Shown here piece by piece: positions 31,555-43,500 of a stretch of 64,000 bases of DNA. The notes under the pieces were generated by a model, which was not told the origin of the DNA, did no database searches, and was given only the letters and a program-made list of their open reading frames with translations. A program made the position numbers and the translations under genes. Origin of the DNA: Diplonema papillatum (lineage: Eukaryota > Euglenozoa > Diplonemea > Diplonemida > Diplonemidae); the NCBI GenBank assembly GCA_030068145.1, contig JAPJBO010000081.1:62001-126000 (forward strand), written 5' to 3'. The number at the start of each line of letters is the position of its first letter. Position 1 is the first letter of the stretch.

Positions 31555-34500
31555 ATGGAGTTCCCAGACGTCCATCACAAGATGAGCAAGAAAATTGCTC
31601 AGCTCACGAAGGTGATCTACCACCTGAACACGAAGAACGACGACAACGAGCACCAGATGCAACAGATCACAGACATGTATGAAACGGAAATTGAAGACAT
31701 CTTGGCGGACGCTCGGCGGAAGATTATAACATTCAAGGAACAGCTGGAGGTGCAGAAGAGCCACGACAAGGCCCAACTTGCCTTGAGCGAGATGACGAGG
31801 GTTCACCAAAAGGAGAAGAGCGACATTGTACAGGAGTACACGGTCTTCAAGAAGAAGACGCTTGAGAACGAGCGGGCCCTGAAGCTGCAGAGCGAGAAGA
31901 CAATTTCGAAGCTGACAGCAGAGGTTCAGAAGCTTAAAGACGGTTTCCAAAGCAGGTATGGCGCCGCAATTCTACGTACCGCTTGGACGTTTAAAGGGGG
32001 TTGTTGTTTTGTTATGAAAAACTGCGTGCGCAGTTGCGAGGCAACCGAACAGGAAGAGAACCAGCACTACTGCTCTGTTAAAGTGTCACGGGGTGTGTCT
32101 GAAGAAGAACCTACAACAGGCGGGGGATCCACATCAAGGGGAAACTGAGGGTTCTGGCCACGCACCGTTCTTCACTTCTTCGACTTCGGGAAATAGAACA
32201 ACCCTTGACCGCGTTTTGTCAACAAGTACTTCATTGAACCCTGACGTGAATCCTGGTTCTAAGTGGGCCACTTCTGGTAAGCAGGTGACTTAAAGTGTCC
32301 GAGTGATCGCTCATCAGATCCCACAAAAGGTGTCGGTTCATCTTGACTGCAGGACAACCGAGAGCTGACTTAAGGTGTCCAAGTGATCGCTCATCAGATC
32401 CCACAGAGGGTGTCGGTTCATCTTGACTGCAGGACAACCGAGAGCTGACTTAAGGTGTCCGAGTGATCGCTCATCAGATCCCACAGAGGGTGTCGGTTCA
32501 TCTTGACTGCAGGACAACCGAGAGCTGACTTAAGGTGTCCGAGTGATCGCTCATCAGGTCCCACAAAGGGTGTCGGTTCATCTTGACAGCAGGACGGTGG
32601 TGGCCATGGAAGTCGGCATCCGATAATGAGTGTGACACAACTCACCCAACACATACCATTCCCCTCTTCAAGCCTCGTCAACATCTCATTATCCCGTCCC
32701 ACTCGAAGCACCAGTCAACCGGAGGCTTTGAAATACGGTCGTTCTGGACCACAAATAACGCTACTGCTATGTAACTAAGGTGTCTTCCCCCCCGTCCGTG
32801 TAAGATTGACTTATTTTAACCGTCTCCCCACAGGTACCAGGCGTTCGCAGAAGGGCAAAGGGGTCTCGAGCAGAAAGGTTACGACGCGCTAGAGGAGCTG
32901 CGGAAGTTGAAGGACGGGGAGCTGGAGGGGACGATTCAGGAGTACAACGAAAAGTACAAGGCGATGCTTGCGAAGCAGATGCAGCTGCGGGACGAGGACG
33001 AGCAGCGGCTGGCGGAGGGGTGGACCGCGAAGCTGAAGGAAGAGGAAGGCAGGCGGGCCGCTGTCGAGCTGCAGCTGCAGGCCGCGCTGAAGGAGGCGAA
33101 GGACGACAAGGCCAAAGCCGACGGCCGCGACCGCGACGCGAAGGAGCAGCTCGAAAAGCAGAAGCGGGAGGTCGCGGTCCGGGAAGACTCGATTTCCGCC
33201 CTCAAAGACAACGAGGAACGCTTGAACAAAGGCTTGCAAGACGCCTTGAAGCGACTCGGATCCGCCGAGACCTCCCGCGACATGTACAAGGCCAAATCGG
33301 ATGACCTTTCCGTGGCACTCGAACAAGCCCAAGCCGAGATCGTCTCGCTGCAAACGCGAATCGGCAACCTCACCTCCGACACGGAACAACTGGCAGCCGG
33401 CGACCAAGAAAAGCTTGAACAGCTGCAGCAGCTCCGAAAGGAGATCGAGAGCCTGACGCGGGAGCTCGAAGACAAAACGCAGCACCACGCCGCCGCCGCC
33501 GCCGAGAGCGAAACGCTCCTCCAAAACACCGTCTCCGAGCTGGCCTCTTCGAAAGAGCACGCCGGCACGCTCGAAGCGGCAGTGCGGAGGCTGGAAACGG
33601 ACGTGAAGAACCTGCGGCTGGCGCTGGAGGCGAAGGAAAAAGAGGCAGTTCAGCTGAAGTCGGCTCTCGACGCCCTGCAGCACGAGTCGGACGGCCGCAT
33701 CGGCGACCTCAGCGAGTCGATCCGGGGGCTCGAAGCGAGCTTGGCCGCGACCGAGAACAGCGCACTGCAGAGCAAGACGTCGCTGTCGAAGGACATGGAC
33801 GACCGGCTCCGCCGGCTGGGCGCCGAGCACAGGGCGCAGGTCGAAGCCGCCGCGGCGCGGCACAAGGAGGCCCTCGCCGACAGCGACGAGCGGCACGCGC
33901 GGGCGGCGGAGGCCGCCAAGGCCGAGCGTGGCGCCGAGCGGCAGCGGCTCGAGCGCGACGCGGAAGCGCTGCGCGCCGAAATCGCCGGCCTGCAGCGGAC
34001 GGGCGCCGACGCGGCGACGGCTAGTGCCGCCGAGGCGGAAGCTCTGCGTGCGGAGATGGAAGGTATGCCGTGTACCCAGACAAATTTGTTGTGGAAATAT
34101 ATCAACGCATTCTCTCCCTGGTTGCAAAAGCACACCCTGTGTGATCCGGCATGCGCCTCCGGTTTCAGTTTATTCCGCACGTTCGTGAAACAATACGGGA
34201 AAGAGAGGTTTCGGGTGAGGATGGACGCTCTCCTTGGCGTGGGAGCCGACTCGTCAAGGGTCCCGTAGGTCTTATGGCTAATCTTCTGCGGGAGATAAGA
34301 TTCCTACGGGCCACGCAACACAGCTTCCAGTTCCTGTCCTTCGACGGGACTCCCATGTCGCTACTCGGAAAAGAAGCCCCACACCTCTTTCGTGAGGGCC
34401 TGCGTCTGCGCGCGTGGCGTTACTTGACCACACAGAGACAAGGATTTGACGGAATCGAAGGAGGGGTGGACGTACGCGCCATGAATCGGCTTTGGCTGAA

Positions 34501-37500
34501 CCGCGCGACGGACCACAAATTGAGTTCCGCGATCAGTCGATGTATTGGGGAGCGGTTTAGTCACGGGAATGGTGCCACAGGAAGTGGGGTTCGGGGAGCG
34601 GCGACTGCGAGTTCTGCGACAGCGGTGCGACGGGGACCCTGTGGCATTACTACTGGCAATGTCCGGGCCCAGGTTGCAGATGGAACGAGCTGCGATCCCG
34701 GTTTTGCATTGCTGAGGCGATGGTCCGGGACATGCCCGAGTGCTTGTGCATTAGAGGGAAACCCCCCTACGGGACCCCCTGACCTCCTGGTGAAGATCCA
34801 GAGGCTGATCGGTACGATCTCAATCGAGATGGCGCAGGCGCAGCGAAGCCTTGCGGCAACACGCCCTTGGGAACTCGCCTCAGGTGCGTCGACGAAATAC
34901 GACGTACACTTAGCAACGGACAGTCGTAAGTTGCTTACGACCAACATCGGAACCCGCTTCGCAGCGACGTTGGTCTTCTGGCTGCGGAGTCTATCATGGG
35001 TCAGCTCCAACCCTCTCCCGACGACAGGCGTGGAACTCGCGCTTGATTTTGAGGCATTTACGCGTTCGGCTGCTCCCGGGGAGAACTTTCGCCGAGAAGG
35101 GGCTGCAAATCGGGTACCTTATGCGAGCCATCAACGACCTGTGCTGCGCCGACTCAGGAGTCGCCTCCTTCCCTGGGAAGTGGCGGCAGGGGGTCTGTTC
35201 CCTCCGCTGTTTTGGTGCGCCGGCTATGCCGGGTTGTACCCACCGCCCACGCTTTGCGGCTGGACGGAAGACCGAGTGGATGTTGGGCAAGCTGGAAACA
35301 ATTTGCGCCCGTAACAGCTGGAACGATGCCGTGCCTGAATATCCGCACGACGTACCCTATGTTCAGTGGGAGTTGAGATTCTCCGTCAAGATGCTAGCCG
35401 CTGCCATAGGGCGGGCTATTGCCAAAAGGAGGAGAGCCCGCGAAACAACGTGTCAACACACGCCTGCCAGGCGGTCTCGTCTGCCAGTCAGAACGCCCCC
35501 GGCTGCGCCACCATCGGTGCAACAATCATCTTTGACTGGGCCACGGCTCGCTCCGCGCCCACGGCGCAACGACTTGCGCCCGCCGTAGTAGTACGGGATA
35601 GTAGTGGGGCGACCGGATACTCCCCGTTGAGATGGTCCCTGTACTCTAACTCGTCTCTCTCTCTCTGTGTAAATGAAAGCGAGAATTTGGGGTAAGCCCT
35701 GATTATTAGATTCACGGTTAAACGAAGCTAGCGCACAAGGTTTGCCTGATCTCGCACCTACTTTCCGATACCAAATAGGTGCTCTATTCGAACTCACAAG
35801 TGTTTTGGACATCTTATGTTCATAACACAGATTCTGCGGGAGATAACATGGGAGGTCATATTTTTACCTTACGGGGAAAATACCCGGTGGTGTCAGCCAT
35901 TTGCAACAGGTCCCCCCGGGTGGTTTTTTTTATGGTAACAAGCTTGCTTGTGTATATCAAAAAGTGTCGGATGGCAGCGTGCTGTGTTAAATCACTCAAA
36001 ACAGGGTTTACACACGTACGCACAAACAAAGAATATGCCGGCTGTGCCTACCCTACAACAAATGGATCTACCGAACGTAGATTGGGATACCATCCCAGTC
36101 GTACTATATCCGGCGAGCCGCCCGGCTGCTGTGGGACGAAGACAATGCATATTTTTTTTAAGGTGTAATTCCCTTATATCCCAACACTTGAAATTTTGTT
36201 CCCTTATATCCCAATGGGATTGCCTTGGGCAAGGCAATCTCATTGGGATATAAGGGAACAAAATTTGTTGGTTGGGATATAAGGGAACAAATTTTGTTGT
36301 CCCATTGGGATATAAGGGAACAAAATTTGTTGACCACAGAACCTGGCCACCAGTCAGTCCGACCAGCTCGGACTGACCAGACAGTCCGACCAGCCTGGAC
36401 AAACCAGACAGCCTGGACAGCCTGACCAGACCAGTCAGTCCGACCAGCCCGGACTGACCAGACAGCCCGGACAGCCTGGACAGACCAGACAGTCCGACAA
36501 GCTTGGCTGGAGGCTGGAGCCTGACCAGTCTAGTCCGGCTGACCCAGAGTCCGACCAGCCTGGACTGCCTGACCAGACCAAGCCCTGGCGGTTGGTGCTG
36601 CAAGATCAACAGGAAGGGTAGGTCTTCTAGGTCCTTGGTTTCTTTCAATGGGAAGAACGGGAACAAAATTAGTTACCCAATGAACAGATGCAGAACCTGT
36701 CCTGCTGTAGGAAGGTACAAGGTTGTTAAAAGTCCACACGAATCACAGGAGGTAGGACATGATTCATGGATTAAGTTTGAAAGTTCGAATCACAGGACGT
36801 GGAACATGATTCGTAGGACCGCTGAGCACAAAGTTACCAAGTTTTCAAAACACCGCAACGGAGCAGGCGCCCGGCAGGCAATAGGCTCGGTCAGGACTGA
36901 TCCCTCACACCGAAGTGATCACGGGTTGCCTTGTGAGCGTAGATGCGCGGGGCTGAACTCAGGCTGCATGAGTGGGTTTTGTCAGGTAACAATGGCCCTC
37001 CACACCGGATCTGAAGAGTAAGCTTCGTTTCCAAAAGTCGTGATCAAGTCTGTATACCCACAGAAGGCGCGAACTTAACGCAAGGACCCTTCAGACGTGG
37101 AACGCATTGGTCAGAAAAGCAAACACCGCAACGGAGCAGGCATTAGGCTCGGTCAGGACTGATCCCTCACACCGAAGTGATCAGATCAAGTCTGTATACC
37201 CACAGAAGGCGCGAACTTAACGCAAGGACCCTTCAGACGTGGAACGCATTGGTCAGAAAAGCAAACACCGCAACGGAGCAGGCATTAGGCTCGGTCAGGA
37301 CTGATCCCTCACACCGAAGTGATCATGGGTTGCCTTGTGAGCGTAGATGCGCGGGGCTGAACTCAGGCTGCATAGTGGGTTTGCGGAACTGCCGTAGCAT
37401 CGATCAGCGAGTAAACGTATCCATCCCTGGCCGTGGCGCTCGATGGCTTCGGTAAACCGCATCGCGTATACAGACGAGACTTGACTCCGTACTTAGAGAG

Positions 37501-40500
37501 CGAATTTCGTCGATCATGGTGCAGATGACTTTACGCAGGACGATGCAATATTACCCCTCCCTTCCCTCTTTGCCCTCCCGAAAATAAAAGGCGTCGTTGA
37601 GCAGAGTGTAAAAAAGGATACGGGTGCACGAGCACGCGGGGCTCATGCAGATGGAAAAAATCGGCCAATTTATCCGTAACGTAAAACACGCAACATGCAA
37701 GAAGCTGCAGCGCAACCGGATGCGAAGTAGGGCAGTGCTAAACATGTGCTGACTGCTTCCAGGATTGAAATTGCTGGTGCTGGTCCTGCTGCCAATCTTG
37801 TTACGACGGTTGCTTCCTCTTCCTCTGGCCGCATGACCACAAGGGCCGAAGTGGCAGTAAAATTTGAGAAATTGAAACCTCATTTTGGAGGTAAACGCAG
37901 CCTCAGAATTGGAATTTTTTTGTTTCAACGGCACCAAACGTCCCCGAATAGTCACTTTGACCCCCGGGAAAATTTTTTAAAGGGGTCCCCCAAAAATCGT
38001 CATGACCACAAATTTTGTTCCCTTATATCCCAATGGGACAACAAGTTTTGTTCCCTTATATCCCAACCAACAAATTTTGTTCCCTTATATCCCAATGGGA
38101 TTGCCTTGCCCAAGGTAATCCCATTGGGATATAAGGGAACAAAATTTGTTGTCCCATTGGGATATAAGGGAACAAAATTTGAAGTGGTGGGATATAAGGG
38201 AAATTCACCTTTTTTTAATAGTACATCTGTACTGACGGGAACATTTCCGGAACAACGGTTGCACATGAAAGAGAAAACGAAGCCAACGAAAAAAGTGCTA
38301 ATACAGGAAAACCCCCCAGAGAGGTTTATACCCTCTACACGCGAAGAACAAATGACACATGCGACACCGCCCATGATGTCGCCAACGGACGACACTGTTC
38401 GCGTTGTGGCGGCGTTTGTATCGCCTCTTGCCTGCGGTCCCGACTCAGGGGCAGGGACAATCGTGACAGATTCGCCTTGCCAGAGGCGCCCAACACCACG
38501 TGCGTATGTCCCACTTGCTGTTGGCTGTTGCACAACGGCAGCCCGTTGATTCCGGTTGAACCGGAGCCCGAGGAAGCCGAGGAGGTACTGCCGCCTGAGT
38601 GGGATGCCGAGTCAGTCCTCGGCGCGGGTTCCCAGGCCTCGGTGATCGCACCGGTCCCGGTTGAATTGCTCAACCACAAAGATCCGGGAGTAGCCCAGTT
38701 GGCAGCCTTACAAAACCCACAGAATCTGCACCCATTTTTTTTTTTCCGCCTGCCGGGCACCTGGTCCAGTGGCAAGACGCCTGCGTACTATCCCAGAGGT
38801 CGTAGGATCGATTCCTTGCTGACGAACTTCCAGGCGTCGGGGGATGAGCTCCCCGAAGAAACCGGTAGCTCCGACGGCTCGGCCGACCGCGAGTAATGTA
38901 GGAACAGTACACCTACCCCCGATAAAACCATGGGGCGCTGATCAGGGGATTAGCTTTGGTTTGCAAATTCGGTCCGATGACCGAATTGGCAAGCCAGCGG
39001 CCCGGAAAAAAAAAAAAAAAAAAAAACCACAAAACGTGTGCGAATCATGTGCAAATGAGTCAACGCGCAAGGCGCAGCAGACAAGAACCACTCTGTGGGC
39101 ACTATGGTCCCTCCGAGACCTCGAAGAGGAGCTATCGGACAAGAAGCCGACCATGACCAACAACTACAGCCACTCCCACGACGCAAGCAACAACGGCAGT
39201 GGGTGTACCAAACAAAACGACTCACAAACTATCATATCCGGCCACGATTCTGCTATCGGCAACCCAACGAAATAATCAACCACCCCATCGAAAGACACCA
39301 GACTGTACGTCAACCTCAGTTGATCGTCGGTAACACGAATATCACGAGACTGTCAACCGAGACAAAAACTGTCAGACTGCACGGTCAGGGGGCAGGGGGC
39401 TGGTCGCAGACACAATGAAGAGGTCCGGTACGATGACCGACTGGCTGGTTCCAAAGAAGGCGAAAACAAGTGGGCATTCCGACAACTCACCGAACCCTGC
39501 ACCGGCATCTGCTCCCCAGCCCGTGCGTGAGGACTGCGTGAAGGGGGAGCATTACTCCGAGGAGTACGCTCGTTGGAACAAGGTGGAGCTGCCACGGCGC
39601 TGCCACTGAAAACGAAATAGTGGACCGAATTGGCAAGCCCGCCGGCAAGTCGAAGCTAATACACTGGCGCTGATAAAAAAAAAAAAAAAAAATCCCCCAT
39701 TGGACAGTAGCCCAGTCGCAAGGACACCGTCTTGGAGGCCGACGGTGCACGGTTCGAGTCCCGCAGCTGGCATTTTTCTCGAGATCCAATCTTCAATCAA
39801 TTCCGTCAACCTTGAACTTTTTCCCAGGTTCATGCGGCACTGTTATGCGTGTCACGGTGACTGTACAACCTACTACTGTCGTAGTACTGCTACTCCGTCA
39901 CGTCGAGTCTCGTGCAACACCCAAATTGGGCCCAACCAGCCTGTCGTTATCGCCGAGTGGCATCGAGTCGCCGCTGTCAGTCGGCGCCACCACATTGATG
40001 CGTGACAATCCCACCTTGACTTTTTGCACCGCACTTTCGTGAGTTTCCCCACCCGGGCTCCGCTGACCAAGGAATCCTGGTGTTCATTTTGTCGATAGAA
40101 GGCACTCTCGTCAAGTCTCGAACCAGCTGAATCGAGGAATCCAGTTGAGCCTTGAGGCTCGAACTTGAGCTTAAATCCCTCTCGTTTCCGTTCCGAATCG
40201 AGGCTCTCGGATTCGGAACGGAAGTTTCATTTGGCAGTAAGTTGGCACTGAGTAACCGTCATCAAGACATGGGCGTATTCATCAGTCTGGCAGTCATCAC
40301 AGTCAGATTCACCGTCATTCAGTTGCGACCCGGCCTACCGTCGTATCAAGCATTCAAGTCTCATCAACAATCAAGTTTGGATGAACTTCTTCTTCGCAAT
40401 ATTCACGTCATTGGAAGCTTGCCAGAATGGGAAGTCAGGGAAAGGACGAAGGCGATCCTGATTCAGGACCTGTAGAACACGTTGAGTCAGACTCAGAGAG

Positions 40501-43500
40501 AGCGGTCCTCAGCGGATGACACTGTGACTCTGACAGTGTCACACAAAAGAAAAGTGCGCATCGTCGCTGACACCACACGCGGCCGATGTCATGGCAGACA
40601 CGGGTTGGATGATGGGTCCGTCCACTCCAGACCATGATGGGACAGACGATTCGACAATTGCTAGTATTATTAGAAAGGGGGAACGGGAACGTCGCAAGGC
40701 TACACTATCTATAGGTCGACCAAAGCAGCGACAACAACGTCAACAATCAGAACTTCTCACGGAAGTCAGTTGCATGCCATGAGACCATCGCTGGTTGGCG
40801 TGACGTAGCAGTCTGCAGACCTTTTCAACTACGTTTTGCTCGAGAACAGCTTCGATGAAGAGATGCGCAGAAAAAAATAGACCCGGTGGTTGTAGGGAAG
40901 TTCAAAAAACAACGCTGTCACGTCACGTGTGCACGTTCATACGAAGTCCTCATACGGAGTCCTGACTCTGGCCCTGAATCTGGGAGTCGGCAGGGTCGGT
41001 CTTCGGGACATGGAATGCCTCCAACTCTTGGAGCAACCCCACAACTCTGTCCCATGCCGCGAGAAGGCAGCTTACGACAGACCCTTTTCTGTCCCGATGA
41101 CGTTGTTGGGAAGTTCAACGCTCGCTTTCCTTGCCAAACCACACAACTGCGGCTTTGTCCAAAGCGAGAGCCGTGCTTCCCTACCCTTGTCGGTGTCCGG
41201 TGCCTGCTTCGCGATGCGGACGGTTCATGTACTTAAAAGAACTCAATGCTTCGCAACCGCCACAGTGAGAAGGCGGTTGTCATCGAGGACGGGGCGTAGT
41301 CGCAGGCGTTGTCCGAAATTACGCAAACGACGGGCGGAACGCACGACCTTTCCATCAACACGACCCGAGTGTCGTTGACGTTTGTCTGGCTGTTCGTGCG
41401 GGAGTACTTGGTCGACCGCAGGAAGATCCGGACAGGCCCATTCCGGGGGTAGGGAAAATGGAGACGATTGCGGGCGTCTCCAGTTGCGTTGTTCCTGGAG
41501 AGGCTCAGCTCCGCAGGCTGTGGGACCAACTCCAGCACACAGACCGGCTTGACACCTGCCCCGGTCACGAAGCTGTGATCCGGGACCTGAGGCTTGCGAG
41601 GTTGGTTGTCTGCAGCTCCTTCGGGGTCAACACGGTAGTACGTCTTTGTGTTGATGTTCTTGTTAACAGCAACAGCCCCCAAAGGAACGATGCACTTCGC
41701 ATCGACGCTGAGGACCATTGCTTCATCGCGTGGACCAGAAGTGGTCAGGTTAGCGGAAGCGTTGGCGAACATGGCTGCCTCGACCACCAACCGCACCTGG
41801 GACCTGCAGAAGTGATCGTCAACATGATCATCCCGCCCCGTGTCCTCGTGCCCTTCGAGCCGGACGTCGAAGAAGTCGAGGTAACTCGACGCAGCTTTGC
41901 GGCCAGCATTCGGCGCCTTGAATAAGCGCCGCAAGCAAGAATCCGACAAAGCGAAGCCTTCAGCTTCGAGGAGGCGGTGAAGCTCGGTCGGCGTACACCC
42001 CGCCTTCAGCTCAGATTCCCTTCGCCGCGCGTGGCTCTGGGCGGAGTATCCAGAAAGCAAGAGACGGATGCGATCAACAAGAGCAGGGTACTTCTCTGTG
42101 ATCTTCTTCCGTCCCGCTGACCGCCGTTCGAGTTTTGGGAGCGGCTCCCGCAGCTCGTCTGTCAGATCGCTGACATCCAGGTAGCTGGCACAGTTGATGA
42201 CGACAGAGTGTGTCATGCAAAGCACCAGCACCGGTGCCAGGGCCGAAAACTCGACCGCGAATCCGACAAGCTGCTTCCTGGAGAAGCCCTGGAGCAAGTC
42301 GTCCAGCACAACGCTCTTGTTCCGGTGCACGTGCAACAGAACATTCCTCACCTGGTAGTTTTCCAGGCCGGCAATACGGGTGCACTGCTTTCGCGACTGC
42401 GCAATGACCCGCACTGCGCTCAGCGTGCCCTCCCGTAGGGTACCCTTTCAGGCTTCCAACATCCCCAACCTTTGCGTTGAATGAAGTCCAGATCGTTGGC
42501 TCTTCACCCACGTGCCATCTAGTTCGGCCTCGGCCTGGTCGAAGAGCTGCGTCCTTTGGACCCGTTTCCGGTAATCCCTCTTCTTGCAGCACCTATCCAG
42601 AAAGGATATGGTGTTGTCTGCAGCTCTTGCTACAACGCCGGAGTTCACAGCAGAGAAGTGTTTCCCCCACCCTCTGGCGTCGTCATCCCGCTCCAAGGAT
42701 GCATCAGGCAGACGGAGGGAGACCCTCGAAAGCAGCGCAGACTGTTTTCCTCAACGACTTCATCTTCGCGTGGCCGTCGCTAAAGGCTGCATCGCCGGCA
42801 CCTCGTCATTTTTTCCACTGTACCGGTTATTACATTATACCATAACGCTGTGTGACCAAATTGCCGCGGAAGCCCTGCGCGCGGAGAAGGAAAGTATGCC
42901 GTGTACATTCTGTGAAAACGCCTACACGGCCAATTGGTTATGGAAATAACAAGTTGGTTTGGACATGTCGTGTTGATATGTCATAACAGGCGACCGTCAA
43001 CTTTTCCACTGTACCGGCAGTATACTACAAGTTTATACTAAAGCTGCGTGGCCAAATTGCTGGCCTGCAGCGGGCAGCGGCCAGCGAGGGCGCTGCGCGC
43101 GGAGGTGGAAGGTACGCCGCGTACCCACACTTTCTGCGAGAACATTGGCCAACCTTCGTGCACGTTTGGTGCTGGCGCCAAACGTGCACATCGGTCGACA
43201 GACGGCTTGAACACGAATCTCACGATTTCACCCCGCCCCCATCCGCACAGAGTGCCCTGAGTTTTTTAACTGATTGCTCAGACACGGTTGCAGGGGCCTT
43301 CTCCCCGTGACGGATTCGCCTGTGCTCTAGTAGCACGGGCGGTCCTGGCTGTGACGAGCTACGAACAGCCGCCTGACTAACCAGACTCACACCGCAGTCC
43401 TGTCTGCAGACACTCAGGTTCCGCGCTGATGATGGTCCGCCTTATGTGTCCGTGGCTTAAAGGACCGAAACACGGCGCAGACGGGACCGGTGTTGAGCAC

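Larger units (their letters stand above)
36162..38209. mobile_element. Non-autonomous DNA transposon with long inverted repeats (MULE-like)
   Basis: The ends are inverted repeats of about 175-195 bp (36162-36337 and 38014-38209), starting GGTGTAATTCCCTTATATCC and GGTGAATTTCCCTTATATCC. The flanks carry a perfect 9-bp duplication TTTTTTTAA (36153-36161 and 38210-38218). Each terminal repeat contains four or five copies of TTGTTCCCTTATATCCCAA in both orientations, centred on a small palindrome with an ATTGCCTTG core, so each end can fold back on itself. The inside has no transposase. It holds a degenerate CAGTCCGACCAG tract (36355-36560), a 142-bp tandem duplication (37042-37325) and a decayed SSU rRNA-like piece. 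A 9-bp duplication plus long inverted repeats is the Mutator-like pattern; the assignment is inference. Confidence 0.85.

Noticed and set aside
32889-34133. 414-codon minus-strand frame opposite FAM184 exon 2
   Set aside because: It is opposite a clear FAM184 coiled-coil exon with matching splice sites and has no signature of its own.
39695-39775. Functional tRNA gene
   Set aside because: A and B boxes are present, but the anticodon loop has nine bases and the T and acceptor stems do not pair.
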